Source of the DNA: an uncultured Alphaproteobacteria bacterium
GTDB taxonomy: Bacteria > Pseudomonadota > Alphaproteobacteria > Caulobacterales > Caulobacteraceae
Length of the DNA: 53,643 nt
Direction of reading: 5' to 3'
Assembly: GCA_903909375.1 (NCBI GenBank)
Contig: CAIVVM010000012.1
Location: forward strand, 1-53,643
Within the stretch, counting starts at the first letter, position 1. Each line of letters begins with the position of its first letter. Of the stretch, positions 8,871 through 18,585 are shown in pieces. The notes under the pieces were generated by a model that was not told where the DNA came from, searched no databases, and was given only the letters and a program-made list of their open reading frames with translations. Both the position numbers and the translations under genes were made by a program.

Positions 8871-10259
8871 TCAGGCTTCCGCGAACGCGCGGACGTAGGC
8901 CTTGATCGTATCGGCATCCCCCGGCAGCCGGTCGAAGCGCTCACGGCGCCCTGACAGGCTGGCGACGCCACGCGGCAGCATGGGCTGCACGCCGGATGCA
9001 CGGGTCACATCGTCCGGGAACTTGGCCGGATGCGCCGTCGACATCACCACGGTGGGGCCCTCGAGGTCCACATGGCGAAGGGCCGCCACGGCGACCGCCG
9101 TGTGAGGATCAATCAGCTCGCCGGTCTCGTTGAGGGTGGAGACGATGGTGCGGGTGGTTTCATCCTCGCCAATCGCTACGCCGGAGAAGATATCCTGCAT
9201 GTAGCTGAGCGCGCCCGGCGGGATATCGATCACCCCGGAGGTCCGGAACGCCTCGAAGGCGCGGGCGGTCTCTACCGACTCGCGGTGGACGGCCTCGAAA
9301 TAGAGCCGTTCGAAGTTGGACGCCGACTGGATATCCATGGCCGGCGACAGGGTGAGCTGAACGGCGCCGCGGGTGTAGCGTCCAGTTGTGAAGGCCCTCG
9401 CCAGGATATCGTTGGAATTGGTGGCCACCACGATCCGCCTGACCGGCAGGCCAAGCCGCCTCGCCACATAGCCCGCAAACGCGTCGCCAAAATTGCCCGA
9501 TGGCACCACGAAATTGACCGGTCGTTCAGGCGCGCCCAGCGCCGCGGCTGTCGTGAAGTAGTAGACTGACTGGGCCGCAATCCGGGCGAAGTTGATCGAG
9601 TTCACCGCAGCGAGATCCACCGACTGGCGCAGCACGCGGTCCTGGAAGGCGTCCTTCAGGATGGCCTGGCAATCGTCGAACGTGCCGTTCACCGCCACGC
9701 AGGCGATGTTGCCCTCCTCCGCGGTCGTCATGAAACGCCGCTGGACCTCCGAGATCCGGCCCTCAGGGAACATCACCACGACCTTGACGTTCTTCGCACC
9801 CCGGAAGGCTTCCACCGCCGCGCCGCCGGTGTCACCGGAGGTGGCGCAGAGGATGGTCTGCTTGCGGCCCTGCCGGCCCAGGAAGTGGTCATAGAGGCGC
9901 GCCAGGATCTGCATCGCCACGTCCTTGAAGGCGAGGCTGGGGCCGTGAAAAAGTTCGGCGATGAAGGTCTGGGGCCCGATCTGGACCATGGGAACCACGG
10001 CCTTGTGGCTGAAGGTGGCGTAAGCCTCCTCGCACATGGTCAGCATCTCGGCAGGCGTGATCTCGTCGCCAGCGAAGGCGCCAAGCACCTCGGCGGCAAC
10101 CTGGGCGTAGGACATGCCGGCAAACGCTGCGATCCGGTCGCGGGCCAGGGCGGGCCAGACCTCGGGCACGTAGAGGCCGCCGTCAGGCGCCAGGCCGCCG
10201 AGCACGGCGTCGGTGAATCCGACCGCAGATGACTCACCCCGGGTCGAAATATAGCGCAT
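8871..10259 (-). CDS. thrC: Threonine synthase
   Basis: This 462-residue PLP enzyme converts O-phospho-L-homoserine to threonine, the last step of threonine synthesis. The start 'MRYISTRGE' is typical, the PLP lysine is K112 in 'HGPSLAFKDVAMQ', and the phosphate-binding loop is 'ATSGDTGGAAVEAF'. The length fits the long (class I, fungal/proteobacterial) form. Its ATG overlaps the SURF1 stop by one base (TGATG), indicating translational coupling at the tail of the cytochrome oxidase operon. This odd pairing of respiration and amino-acid synthesis is usual in Caulobacterales. Confidence 0.96.
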   Translation of the reverse strand: MRYISTRGESSAVGFTDAVLGGLAPDGGLYVPEVWPALARDRIAAFAGMSYAQVAAEVLGAFAGDEITPAEMLTMCEEAYATFSHKAVVPMVQIGPQTFIAELFHGPSLAFKDVAMQILARLYDHFLGRQGRKQTILCATSGDTGGAAVEAFRGAKNVKVVVMFPEGRISEVQRRFMTTAEEGNIACVAVNGTFDDCQAILKDAFQDRVLRQSVDLAAVNSINFARIAAQSVYYFTTAAALGAPERPVNFVVPSGNFGDAFAGYVARRLGLPVRRIVVATNSNDILARAFTTGRYTRGAVQLTLSPAMDIQSASNFERLYFEAVHRESVETARAFEAFRTSGVIDIPPGALSYMQDIFSGVAIGEDETTRTIVSTLNETGELIDPHTAVAVAALRHVDLEGPTVVMSTAHPAKFPDDVTRASGVQPMLPRGVASLSGRRERFDRLPGDADTIKAYVRAFAEA

Positions 10260-10993
10260 CAGGAAACTCGCCTGCGAAAGAGCATGGCGGCATAGACGCC
10301 GAGCAGGGCGGCGGCAAGGCCGTACCAGGTGAGCGCATACTCCAGATGCCGATTCGGAATGTCTGCCGGAATTGGCGCGGGTATCAGCGATTGCCAGTCC
10401 GGGTTCGAGGCGGTCTCGGCCATCAGCACGAGAGGCGCGGGCCTGGGGGCCTTCAGCGCAGCGGCCATGCTGGCAAGGTCGCGGGTGTACCAGCGCTGGG
10501 CGGTGTTGGGGGGGGAGAACCGGTTGCCGGCTTCGGGCTGGCGCAACACACCCACCAGCTTCAGCACGGTCTGGTCGGTGGCATCGACGGGCGGTCGGGC
10601 GGATAGGCTGTCGGACACGAAGCCGCGATCCACCAGGATGGAGCCATAGGCCGCCCCGTCCAACTGGCAGGCTGACATCAGACGCACCCCCGCCTGGCCG
10701 TCGCGCAGGGAATAGAGCTCAACATAAGGCGCCTTTGACAGGCCCGGACAGTCCAGGATCACGCGGGTGAAATCGGCGTCTTCGCCTGCGGCTATCCGCG
10801 CCAGCACCGGGAGGACAGGTTGGGCGGGTGCGGCCTGCAAGGCGTCGATCCGGGCCAGCAGCAGCTCTTTCCATTGCAGGCGCTGGAACTGCCAGGTGCC
10901 GAGCCCGACCAGGATCGCAAACGCCACGGCTACCGAAAGGGTGAGGCCCAGCGGAAATCGCCGTCGGGGGATCGCGGGATTCTCAGTCGTCAC
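10259..10993 (-). CDS. SURF1 family cytochrome c oxidase assembly protein
   Basis: This 244-residue inner-membrane protein has two transmembrane helices, one near residues 14-33 ('LGLTLSVAVAFAILVGLGTW') and one near the C-terminus ('LTWYGLAAALLGVYAAML'). A periplasmic domain lies between them with SURF1 landmarks 'GTWQFQRLQWKELLLARI', 'ILVDRGFV' and the C-terminal 'NRHLEYALTWYGLA'. SURF1/Shy1 proteins help insert haem a into subunit I. It overlaps the DUF983 stop by 11 bases at its 5' end and touches thrC at its 3' end. Confidence 0.92.
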   Translation of the reverse strand: MTTENPAIPRRRFPLGLTLSVAVAFAILVGLGTWQFQRLQWKELLLARIDALQAAPAQPVLPVLARIAAGEDADFTRVILDCPGLSKAPYVELYSLRDGQAGVRLMSACQLDGAAYGSILVDRGFVSDSLSARPPVDATDQTVLKLVGVLRQPEAGNRFSPPNTAQRWYTRDLASMAAALKAPRPAPLVLMAETASNPDWQSLIPAPIPADIPNRHLEYALTWYGLAAALLGVYAAMLFRRRVS

Positions 10994-11342
10994 TGCGCGC
11001 CTCGGCGGCCTTGTTCATGAACTGCGCCGCCAGCATTACGCCCTTCAGCGGACGCATCAACGCGAGCGACAGGATGAGGGTTCCGGGTAACCAGAGCACA
11101 AGATGAAGCCAGATTGGCGGTCTGAACCGAAACTCGGTGAAGACGGCGGCGAACGCCACAATGAACCCCGCGATCAGGATCACGAACACCGCCGGCCCGT
11201 CACCAGAATCGGCCTTGGCGAAATCAGCACCGCAGGGTTCGCACGAGGGTGCGACCTTCAGAAACCCTTCGAACAGATATCCCTCACCGCAAGCAGGACA
11301 GCGTCCTGCGAGGCCCGCCAGCAGCGGCTGGGGCTTGCTCAA
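10983..11342 (-). CDS. DUF983 membrane protein
   Basis: This 119-residue protein carries two zinc-ribbon-like cysteine pairs at its N-terminus (CPAC at about 15-18 and CEPC at about 35-38), followed by two transmembrane helices ('FVILIAGFIVAFAAVF', 'LHLVLWLPGTLILSLALM'). DUF983 genes usually sit in cytochrome c oxidase operons between ctaE and SURF1, as here. The biochemical role is not established; by position it is an accessory or assembly factor. It lies 9 bases after ctaE and overlaps SURF1. Confidence 0.9.
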   Translation of the reverse strand: MSKPQPLLAGLAGRCPACGEGYLFEGFLKVAPSCEPCGADFAKADSGDGPAVFVILIAGFIVAFAAVFTEFRFRPPIWLHLVLWLPGTLILSLALMRPLKGVMLAAQFMNKAAEARSDD

Positions 11343-11351
11343 TGGGTCGGC

Positions 11352-12224
11352 CTAATGGCCCGCTCCGCTGAAGACCACGTAGATGAAGGCGAAAAGGAAA
11401 AGCCAGACAACGTCAACGAAGTGCCAGTACCAGGCCGCCGCCTCGAAGCCGAAGTGTTGCTTGGGCGTGAAGCCCTTGCCCATGAGACGCACCAGGCAGA
11501 CCGCCAGGAAGATGGTGCCGATCAGCACGTGGAAGCCGTGGAAGCCGGTCGCCATGAAGAAGGAAGACCCATAGAGGCCCGAGTTCTCCTGACCTTCGCC
11601 GCCGAAGAAGTAGTCGTGGGAAAGGATGTGGCTGTACTCGTAGGCCTGGATGGCGGTGAAGATCGCGCCCAGGATCACGGTCAGGATCAGGCCGGTCTTG
11701 GCGCTCTTGCGGTCGCCGACCTGCAGGGCGTGGTGCGCCCAGGTGACGGTGGTGCCCGAGAGCAGCAGGGTGAGGGTGTTGACCAGCGGCAGTTCGAACG
11801 CCGGGATGGTCTCGATGCCTTTGGGCGGGAAGGTGGCCCAGGCAGCCTGAACCTCCTCGATCGAACCCAGAGTGCGGTTGCCATGGAACAGCGCCGCCTC
11901 GAAGAAGATCCAGAACCAGGCCACGAAGAACATGACTTCCGAGGCGATGAACAGGACCATGCCGTAGCGCAGACCGATCGAAACCACCGGGGTATGATCG
12001 CCGCGATTGGCTTCCTTGATCACGTCGGCCCACCAGCCGGCCATGGTGTAGAGCACGCCCGCCAGGCCGGCGAAAAACAGCCACGACGTACCTTCGGGAA
12101 GGCCGAACAGGCCCTTCATCCACACCACGCCGCCCAGAGCCATGACCGTCGCAGCGATCGAGCCGATCAACGGATAGGGGCTGGGATCCACCAGGTGGTA
12201 GTCGTGCTTTACGCCTGCGGCCAT
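11352..12224 (-). CDS. ctaE: Cytochrome c oxidase subunit III
   Basis: This 290-residue protein has seven predicted membrane segments. The N-terminus '[16 protein letters not shown]' is the classic CoxC opening, and '[14 protein letters not shown]', '[10 protein letters not shown]', '[20 protein letters not shown]' and the terminal '[17 protein letters not shown]' are all family blocks. It is part of the aa3 oxidase in the inner membrane and stabilises proton uptake to subunit I. ATG 12224 is chosen over an upstream in-frame ATG at 12281 because subunit III proteins start just before this motif. A 114-base gap separates it from ctaG. Confidence 0.96.
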   Translation of the reverse strand: MAAGVKHDYHLVDPSPYPLIGSIAATVMALGGVVWMKGLFGLPEGTSWLFFAGLAGVLYTMAGWWADVIKEANRGDHTPVVSIGLRYGMVLFIASEVMFFVAWFWIFFEAALFHGNRTLGSIEEVQAAWATFPPKGIETIPAFELPLVNTLTLLLSGTTVTWAHHALQVGDRKSAKTGLILTVILGAIFTAIQAYEYSHILSHDYFFGGEGQENSGLYGSSFFMATGFHGFHVLIGTIFLAVCLVRLMGKGFTPKQHFGFEAAAWYWHFVDVVWLFLFAFIYVVFSGAGH

Positions 12225-12338
12225 CGCGCTCAGATCCCCTCGTAGAATGCCGGGCGCGCAACCGGAGTCGCGCGCAGCCAAACTTCCGCCACGCTATAGC
12301 CCCGCGCCGAGCGGTTCGCCAAGGGGGAAAGGCGGGTT

Positions 12339-12926
12339 TCAGCCCTTCTTGTCGGGCTTGGGCGCTTCGGCCTGGACGGCTTCGGTGGACGGGAAGAAGG
12401 TGTAGCTGAGCGTGACCTCGGGCTTGCCCTTGGTGTTCATATCCTGGGCGTACTCGGGATCAATGAAATAGAGCACCGGCATTTCGACGGTGGCGCCGGC
12501 TGCGATGGTTTGATCCTCGAAGCAGAAGCACTGGAGCTTACGGAAATAGGCGCCAGCCTGCTCCGGAACCACGTTGTAGATGGCGCGGGCGGTCACGGGC
12601 CGGTTGGAGTTGTTGGTGACCTTGAAGAAGGCCAGCTTCGTCTCGCCGATCCGAACGTTCTGCGAGGTCTGTTCGGACGTGAACGTGAACGGCAGGTTCC
12701 GGGTGTTGGCGTCGAACCGCACGGTCATCGTCTTGCCGAGGATGGTGTCCGGCGCAGCATCCGCCCGGCGCACAGTGCCATCGAACCCCGTGACCTGGCA
12801 GAACAGCTTGTAGAGCGGCACCGAGGCGTAGGCCGCCCCGATCATGCCGAAGAAGGCCGTCGCGCATATGACCGCAACGCGGACGTTACGCTGGCGATCA
12901 GGATCAGAGTGCGCGGTCGAGGACAT
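12339..12926 (-). CDS. ctaG: Cytochrome c oxidase assembly protein CtaG/Cox11
   Basis: This 195-residue copper chaperone delivers copper to the CuB site of subunit I. It has a single N-terminal membrane anchor (about residues 15-35, 'VAVICATAFFGMIGAAYASVPLY') and a periplasmic domain with the copper motif 'KLQCFCFEDQTIAAG' followed by 'MPVLYFIDPE', both diagnostic of Cox11. Its 5' end overlaps the coxF frame by 23 bases, so translation is probably coupled. The length is normal. Confidence 0.95.
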   Translation of the reverse strand: MSSTAHSDPDRQRNVRVAVICATAFFGMIGAAYASVPLYKLFCQVTGFDGTVRRADAAPDTILGKTMTVRFDANTRNLPFTFTSEQTSQNVRIGETKLAFFKVTNNSNRPVTARAIYNVVPEQAGAYFRKLQCFCFEDQTIAAGATVEMPVLYFIDPEYAQDMNTKGKPEVTLSYTFFPSTEAVQAEAPKPDKKG

Positions 12927-13056
12927 TGGCGCCCATTTTTATGACGGTGACGACGTAGACCAGGGCCACAAACAACACCAATCCCACCGCTATCGCGATG
13001 TTCCGGCCCCGGCGGGCCCTGGCGAAAGTGTCGTCCTCACGGACCGGTTGATTCAT
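12904..13056 (-). CDS. coxF: Small membrane protein CoxF-like, in cox operon
   Basis: This frame encodes 50 residues, from ATG 13056 to TGA 12904. The N-terminus is polar and basic (MNQPVREDDTF, then an Arg-rich stretch) and is followed by one transmembrane helix (about 20-38, 'GLVLFVALVYVVTVIKMG'). The ATG overlaps the ctaB stop (ATGA) and the tail overlaps the ctaG start, so it fits exactly between the two genes with coupled translation. Alphaproteobacterial cox operons commonly carry a short one-helix protein named CoxF at this place; its role in oxidase assembly is not well defined. The call rests on position, coupling and topology. Confidence 0.8.
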   Translation of the reverse strand: MNQPVREDDTFARARRGRNIAIAVGLVLFVALVYVVTVIKMGANVLDRAL

Positions 13057-14018
13057 GACATCCATTCCAGGGGCGTCAGGCCCATCAGGTGCTCGACCAG
13101 CAAGGTGGCGAACAGCAGGGTCAGGTACAAGATCGAGAAGGCGAAAAGATTGCGTGCGTCGCGGGCGCCGGCCCGCACATCGTAAAGGCCATCGGTATTG
13201 CGCGGATCGGCGGCGTCGCCGGCCTGGCTGCGGAAGAGGCGCCAGGCCAGGAGGAGGAAAACCGCTCCACCGAGTCCCGAGACGATGAGATAGGCCAATC
13301 CACCCAGGCCCGTGAACGCCGGCGCCACGCAGAAGGGGATCAGCAGGACGCTATAGATCAGGATCTGCCTGCGCGTGGAGGCCGGGCCCTTGACGACCGG
13401 CATCATCGGCACGCCAGCCTTCTCATAGTCCTCAGACGTGTAGAGCGACAGCGCCCAGAAGTGGGGGGGCGTCCACATGAAGATGATGGCGCACAGCAGC
13501 CAGGCGTTGGGAGGGACTGTACCTGTTACCGCAGCCCACCCGATCACCGGTGGCAAGGCCCCGGCGAGTCCGCCGATGACGATGTTCTGCGCCGTCGAGC
13601 GCTTCAGCCACATGGTGTAGACCACGGCGTAGAAGAAAATGGTGAAGGCCAGCAGGCCGGCCGCCAGCCAGTTCAGCGCCATGCCCATGAGCATGACGGA
13701 GAACAGAGACAGCACCACGCCCAGCGCCACGGCATCAGCCCCCTGGACCTTGCCCGACGGCACCGGGCGCCCGCGCGTGCGGCGCATCTTGGCGTCGATG
13801 TCGGCGTCGTACCACATGTTGAGCGACGCCGAGGCGCCAGCCCCCACCGCGATGCAGAGGATCGCCACCGCGCCCAGCACCGGATTGATGGGCCGACCCG
13901 CGCAAACCAGCCCGGTCAGCGCGGTAAACACCACCAGCGACATCACGCGAGGTTTCAGCAGCTGGAAGAAATCCTGCCAGCGCGCAGGCGCTTTCGGAGA
14001 GCTCAGGGCCTCGGACAT
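13053..14018 (-). CDS. ctaB: Protoheme IX farnesyltransferase (haem O synthase)
   Basis: This 321-residue UbiA-superfamily prenyltransferase transfers a farnesyl group to haem b to give haem O, the precursor of haem A for the oxidase. The first aspartate-rich motif is 'NMWYDADIDAKMRRTRGRP'. The helix following 'FMWTPPHFWALSL' is typical of CtaB/COX10, and about nine hydrophobic segments are present. It sits between ctaD and coxF. The 85 bases to the ctaD stop hold no convincing gene. Confidence 0.96.
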   Translation of the reverse strand: MSEALSSPKAPARWQDFFQLLKPRVMSLVVFTALTGLVCAGRPINPVLGAVAILCIAVGAGASASLNMWYDADIDAKMRRTRGRPVPSGKVQGADAVALGVVLSLFSVMLMGMALNWLAAGLLAFTIFFYAVVYTMWLKRSTAQNIVIGGLAGALPPVIGWAAVTGTVPPNAWLLCAIIFMWTPPHFWALSLYTSEDYEKAGVPMMPVVKGPASTRRQILIYSVLLIPFCVAPAFTGLGGLAYLIVSGLGGAVFLLLAWRLFRSQAGDAADPRNTDGLYDVRAGARDARNLFAFSILYLTLLFATLLVEHLMGLTPLEWMS

Positions 14019-14103
14019 GGCGATGGCTATACTCGGAAAAAGTCAGGGGCGCGCCCCGAACCGGACCGCGCCCCCAAATATTTGTTCTGGACCGAAGACC
14101 GAC

Positions 14104-15765
14104 CTAGTGGTGGGCGTCGGGCTTGATCACCGGCAGTTCGTTGAACTGGTGGAACGGCGGCGGCGAGGACAGGGTCCACTCCAGCGTCGTGGCGCCTTCA
14201 CCCCAGGGGTTGGCCTCAGCCTTGCGGCGACGGATCGCCGATTCGGCCAGCATGATCAGGAACACGAGAACGCCGACGGCGGTGATCAGGTAGCCGTCCG
14301 TTGAGAGCCGGTTCCACTGCGCGAACGCTTCCGGATAATCCACATACCGGCGCGGCATGCCCTGGAGACCCAGGAAGTGCTGCGGGAAGAAGATCAGGTT
14401 CACGCCAACGAAGGTGATCCAGAAATGGGCGGCGCCCAGGAACTCGTTGTACTTCACGCCCCACATCTTCTCATACCAGTAGTAGAAGCCGGCGAAGATC
14501 CCGAACACCGCGCCCAGGCTGAGCACGTAGTGGAAGTGGGCGACCACGTAGTAGGTGTCGTGCAGGCTGTAGTCGATGCCGGCATTGGCGAGCACCACGC
14601 CGGTCACTCCGCCCACCGTGAACAGGAAGATGAAACCGATCGCCCACAGCATGGGCGTCTTGAAGTCGATGGACCCGCCCCACATCGTGGCGATCCATGA
14701 GAACACCTTCACGCCCGTGGGCACGGCGATCACCATGGTGGCGGCCACGAAATAGGCCCGCAGCTCGATGCCCATGCCCGCGGTGTACATGTGGTGGGCC
14801 CACACGATGAAGCCGACGAAGCCGATAGCCACCATGGCATAGGCCATGGCCAGATAGCCGAAGACCGGCTTGCGCGAGAAGGTGGAGACAATGTGGCTGA
14901 TCATGCCGAAGGCGGGCAGGATCAGGATGTACACTTCCGGGTGACCAAAGAACCAGAACAGGTGCTGGAACATGACCGGGTCGCCGCCGCCGGCGGCGTC
15001 GAAGAAGTGGGTGTTAAAGTTGCGGTCGGTGAGCAGCATGGTGATCGCGCCGGCCAGAACAGGCAGCGAGAGCAGCAGCAGGAACACGGTCACCAGGATC
15101 GACCACACGAACAGCGGCATGCGGTGCAGGGTCATGCCCGGCGCGCGCATGTTGAAGATGGTGGTGATGAAGTTGATGGCGCCGAGAATGGAGCTGGCGC
15201 CGGCCAGGTGCACCGACAGGATCGCGACATCCATTGCAGGGCCTGTATGGCCGGACGTCGAGAGCGGCGGATAGAGGGTCCAGCCGCCGCCGAACCCCTT
15301 GCCGGGTCCGCCGTCGACAAACATCGATGTTACCAGAAGCACCCAGGCCGCCATCAGCAGCCAGAACGAAATGTTGTTCATCCGCGGGAAGGCCATGTCC
15401 GGCGCGCCGATCATCAGCGGCACGAACCAGTTGCCAAACCCGCCGATCATGGCGGGCATGACCATGAAGAAGATCATGATCAGCGCGTGGCCGGTCACGA
15501 CCACGTTGTAGCCATGCTTGGACGGCTCGATGAGACCCGTCGCAGCCAGCCATGAGCCTTCACGGAACACCTGGATACCCGGCTCGTACAGTTCCCAGCG
15601 GATGAGGCCGGAAAGTGCGCCGCCCACCAGGCCCGCCATGATGGCGAACAGGATGTAGAGCGTGCCGATATCCTTGTGGTTCGTGGAAAGGAACCAGCGG
15701 GTGAAGAACCCCGGCGTGTGGTTGCCGTGTTCGTCCTCGTGTCCGTATGCGGCGGCTTGTGCCAT
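14104..15765 (-). CDS. ctaD: Cytochrome c oxidase subunit I (aa3 type)
   Basis: This 553-residue, twelve-helix catalytic subunit of the aa3 oxidase holds the haem a and haem a3-CuB centres and pumps protons. Landmarks are '[11 protein letters not shown]' at the N-terminus, '[22 protein letters not shown]' (haem ligand region), '[17 protein letters not shown]' (CuB His and cross-linked Tyr, with the proton-channel Glu), '[10 protein letters not shown]' (two CuB His) and '[15 protein letters not shown]' (haem ligands). All key residues are present. It lies 18 bases after ctaC. Confidence 0.98.
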   Translation of the reverse strand: MAQAAAYGHEDEHGNHTPGFFTRWFLSTNHKDIGTLYILFAIMAGLVGGALSGLIRWELYEPGIQVFREGSWLAATGLIEPSKHGYNVVVTGHALIMIFFMVMPAMIGGFGNWFVPLMIGAPDMAFPRMNNISFWLLMAAWVLLVTSMFVDGGPGKGFGGGWTLYPPLSTSGHTGPAMDVAILSVHLAGASSILGAINFITTIFNMRAPGMTLHRMPLFVWSILVTVFLLLLSLPVLAGAITMLLTDRNFNTHFFDAAGGGDPVMFQHLFWFFGHPEVYILILPAFGMISHIVSTFSRKPVFGYLAMAYAMVAIGFVGFIVWAHHMYTAGMGIELRAYFVAATMVIAVPTGVKVFSWIATMWGGSIDFKTPMLWAIGFIFLFTVGGVTGVVLANAGIDYSLHDTYYVVAHFHYVLSLGAVFGIFAGFYYWYEKMWGVKYNEFLGAAHFWITFVGVNLIFFPQHFLGLQGMPRRYVDYPEAFAQWNRLSTDGYLITAVGVLVFLIMLAESAIRRRKAEANPWGEGATTLEWTLSSPPPFHQFNELPVIKPDAHH

Positions 15766-15783
15766 CTGACGCGATCCTACGAT

Positions 15784-16749
15784 TTACTTGGCGGCCGGCG
15801 CTGAAGGCGCTGGCAGTGTTGCGACGGCGGGCGCCGCGGTTGCGGGGGCTACGGCAGGCGCCGTTGCGGCCGTGGGTACGGCGGCGTCCGTTGCGGCCGG
15901 GGCGGCGACTGGGGCCGCAGGCACAGCGCCGGCGACCGAACCGCCCTTCTTGACGACCCAGGCATCAAAATCGGCCTGGCTGACCACACGAACCTCAATG
16001 GGCATGAAGGCGTGATCGATGCCGCAGAGTTCACGGCAGTTGCCGTAGTAGACGCCGATCCGGTCGGCCTTGAACCAGGTTTCGTTCAGACGGCCGGGCA
16101 CGGCGTCAGCTATGATCCCGAACGAGGGCACCGCGAAGGCGTGGATCACGTCGGCGCCGGTGACCTGGACCCGCACCACCTTGTTCACCGGCACCACCAG
16201 CGGCTCATTAACAGCGAGACGGTAGGGCACGTTCTTCGCAACAGCCTTGTCTTCGGGCAGCATGTTGGAAATGAACTCGCCCACCTTCTGGTCGGGGTAC
16301 TCATAGCCCCAGTACCACTGATACCCGGTGGCCTTGATGGTCACGTCGGGCTTGGGCATGTCGTTGTAGTCGAACAGAAGCCGGAACGAGAAGATCGAGA
16401 TCACGACAAGGATCAGCACCGGGATCAGGGTCCAAGCCACCTCGATCGGCGTGTTATGGCTCCACTTCGCCGGCACCGGATTGGCGCGCTTGTTGTAGCG
16501 GACCACCACCCAGACCAGCAGCGCCAGAACGAACAGCGTGATGGCGGTGATGATCGGCAGCAGGATCCAATCGTGGAACCAGATGGCCTGGAGCCTCAGA
16601 GGCGTTACGCCCGGTTGAAGCGCTATGCCGCCCGGCGTCGGCTCGCCCATACGGTCGGCAGTCCAGGCCGACGTGCTCCAGAATAGTGTTCCGGCGCTTA
16701 CGAGCAGGCCTGCCGCCCGCGTCCGCATTCCGTGAAAACTCGACTTCAT
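15784..16749 (-). CDS. ctaC: Cytochrome c oxidase subunit II with Ala/Pro-rich tail
   Basis: This 321-residue protein has an N-terminal signal or first helix, two membrane helices (about 50-75 and 95-118) and a periplasmic cupredoxin domain with the CuA site 'YGNCRELCGIDHAFMPI'. It accepts electrons from cytochrome c. The C-terminus has an extra low-complexity tail of about 45 residues of Ala, Pro, Thr and Val after the normal end near 'FDAWVVKKGG'. Such linkers occur in some alphaproteobacterial CtaC proteins, sometimes ahead of a cytochrome c domain, but no CxxCH follows here. It is the first gene of the operon, with a GAGGGG ribosome site just before the ATG. Confidence 0.96.
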   Translation of the reverse strand: MKSSFHGMRTRAAGLLVSAGTLFWSTSAWTADRMGEPTPGGIALQPGVTPLRLQAIWFHDWILLPIITAITLFVLALLVWVVVRYNKRANPVPAKWSHNTPIEVAWTLIPVLILVVISIFSFRLLFDYNDMPKPDVTIKATGYQWYWGYEYPDQKVGEFISNMLPEDKAVAKNVPYRLAVNEPLVVPVNKVVRVQVTGADVIHAFAVPSFGIIADAVPGRLNETWFKADRIGVYYGNCRELCGIDHAFMPIEVRVVSQADFDAWVVKKGGSVAGAVPAAPVAAPAATDAAVPTAATAPAVAPATAAPAVATLPAPSAPAAK

Positions 16750-17109
16750 GTCCCCTCGGTCTGGCTGGCCGGCGGCGTCCCGCAGGATGGGCGAGTGACC
16801 ACCACCGACTTCGAAAGGCGACGTAGCGACACGCTGGCGCAGCGTTCATTCGGCCCCTTCAGCGGCGGTGCATACGCGCATCGCTTGGGCTTGCCAAGGC
16901 GTCTAGGGCCCTAAGATGGCGACGGATTGCGATGATCGCCATTCTGCCGTCGCAAAGCCCGGGCAGGCGATGCTCGCAAGCGGTTCGAAGAGCCATGTTC
17001 GCCGGAGCGGGGTGCGGCAACTGCTGTCAACAGGGCTGAGGGGCCGGGCGCATGCAGTGGTCGCCATCAAAGGGTGACGCTGGGCCGGACAATCCCTATC
17101 TTGCCGTGC
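16750..17109. other. Intergenic region between divergent ctaC and tldD
   Basis: These 360 bases separate the starts of the cox operon (minus) and tldD (plus) and must hold both promoters. The longer open frames here are GC-rich shadow frames without ribosome sites or recognisable products. I see no clear -35/-10 pair, no tRNA and no strong terminator hairpin. Confidence 0.6.
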
Positions 17110-18540
17110 ATGAACGCTCCCAGCCCTGCCCCATCGATCCTGGACGCCGCCGGCGTCGACCCCGACCGCGCCCGCGAGATCCTCCATGAGGCGCTGGTCG
17201 GCGCCGATGATGGGGAACTGTTCGTCGAGCGTTCCGAGAGCGAATCGTTCCTGTTCGATGACGGGCGGCTGAAATCGGCGGCCTATGACGCCACCGAGGG
17301 CTTCGGGCTGCGCGTGGTGGCCGGTGAGACGGCCGGTTACGCCCACGCCAGCGAAATCTCCGAGGCCGCGATTCGGCGGGCCGGCCAGTCGGCGGCTCTG
17401 GCCAAGCGGGGCTACGAAGGGGTCGCGGCAGAAGCGCCGCGCGCTACCAACGCTAGGCTCTATGGCGAGGAGAACCCGCTCGCGTCCCCGGAGTTTTCGG
17501 ACAAGGTCGCCCTTTTGCAGGAAATCGACGCCTGGGCTCGCGCCCGAGATCCCCGGATCGTTCAGGTGATGGCGTCCATCGCCGGTGAGCGGCGCACGGT
17601 GGAGATCCTGCGGGCCGACGGACGGTTGATCCGCGACGTGCGGCCGCTGTGCCGGATCAATGTGCAGGTGACCGTCGAGCGCGATGGCGCCCGCGAGAAC
17701 GGCTATACCGGCGCCGGTGGCCGCGCTGGCTTCGAGGCCTGGATCAGCCCGGACAAGTGGCAGGCCCAGGTGGACGAGGCGCTGCGCCAGGCGCTGACCA
17801 ATCTGGACGCCATCCCATGCCCGGCCGGCGAGATGGATGTGGTGCTGGGTCCCGGCTGGAACGGCGTGCTGTTGCACGAGGCGGTCGGCCACGGTCTGGA
17901 GGGCGACTTCAACCGCAAGGGCACATCGGCCTTTTCGGGCCGGATCGGCGAGCGGGTAGCCGCACCGGGCGTCACCGTGTTCGACGACGGCACCCTGCCC
18001 GGTCGCCGCGGTTCGCTGACCATCGATGACGAGGGCACGCCCACCGAACGCACCGTGCTGATCGAAGACGGTATCCTCGTCGGCTATATGCACGACCGGA
18101 TGAGCGCGCGGCTGATGGGGTTCGCCCCCACCGGCAATGCGCGGCGACAGTCATATGCCCACATGCCGATGCCGCGCATGACCAATACGGCGATGCTGAA
18201 TGGCAGCCATACCCAGGCCGAGATGATCGCCTCGACCAAGCGTGGCCTCTACTGCGCCAATTTTGGCGGCGGCCAGGTGGACATCACCAACGGCAAGTTC
18301 GTGTTCCAGTGCACCGAGGCCTATCTGATCGAGAACGGCAAGATCACCACGCCGGTGAAGGGCGCGACCCTGATCGGCGACGGGCCCTCCGCGCTGACGC
18401 GGGTGACCATGATCGGAGACGATTTCGACTTCGACCCCGGCGTCGGCGTCTGCGGCAAGTCGGGCCAGAGCGTACCGGTGGGCGTGGGCCAGCCGTCGCT
18501 GAAGATCACCGGCCTGACGGTGGGCGGCACCAGCGTCTAG
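17110..18540 (+). CDS. tldD: TldD metalloprotease
   Basis: This 476-residue TldD/PmbA-family protein is the zinc protease subunit that works with PmbA/TldE to process modified peptides and antitoxins. The zinc motif HExxxH is seen in 'VLLHEAVGHGLEGDFNRKG', followed by the typical 'GSLTIDDEGTPTERTVLIEDG', 'NARRQSYAHMPMPRMTNT' and a C-terminal 'VGVGQPSLKITGLTVGGTS'. ATG 17110 is chosen because the extra 12 upstream codons match nothing in the family. No pmbA partner is next to it; in many proteobacteria the two genes are unlinked. Confidence 0.96.
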   Translation: MNAPSPAPSILDAAGVDPDRAREILHEALVGADDGELFVERSESESFLFDDGRLKSAAYDATEGFGLRVVAGETAGYAHASEISEAAIRRAGQSAALAKRGYEGVAAEAPRATNARLYGEENPLASPEFSDKVALLQEIDAWARARDPRIVQVMASIAGERRTVEILRADGRLIRDVRPLCRINVQVTVERDGARENGYTGAGGRAGFEAWISPDKWQAQVDEALRQALTNLDAIPCPAGEMDVVLGPGWNGVLLHEAVGHGLEGDFNRKGTSAFSGRIGERVAAPGVTVFDDGTLPGRRGSLTIDDEGTPTERTVLIEDGILVGYMHDRMSARLMGFAPTGNARRQSYAHMPMPRMTNTAMLNGSHTQAEMIASTKRGLYCANFGGGQVDITNGKFVFQCTEAYLIENGKITTPVKGATLIGDGPSALTRVTMIGDDFDFDPGVGVCGKSGQSVPVGVGQPSLKITGLTVGGTSV

Positions 18541-18549
18541 ACGACCCTG

Positions 18550-18571
18550 CCTTCCCCGTTCCCGGGGAAGG
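18550..18571. terminator. Hairpin between convergent tldD and peptide transporter
   Basis: A perfect 9-base stem, CCTTCCCCG (18550-18558) with CGGGGAAGG (18563-18571), has a four-base loop. It sits 9 bases after the tldD stop and 14 before the convergent transporter stop. There is no T-run on either side, so it may act as a bidirectional hairpin or be a dispersed palindromic repeat. A similar element lies at 25529-25550. Confidence 0.55.
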
Positions 18572-18585
18572 TGGACGGCTGCCGA

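Noticed and set aside
15784..15940. Ala/Pro-rich tail of CtaC as a possible linker to a cytochrome c domain
   Set aside because: No CxxCH haem motif follows; the protein simply ends after the low-complexity tail.
16903..18093. Minus-strand open frame (396 codons) opposite tldD
   Set aside because: Shadow frame; tldD with its HExxxH motif occupies the plus strand.
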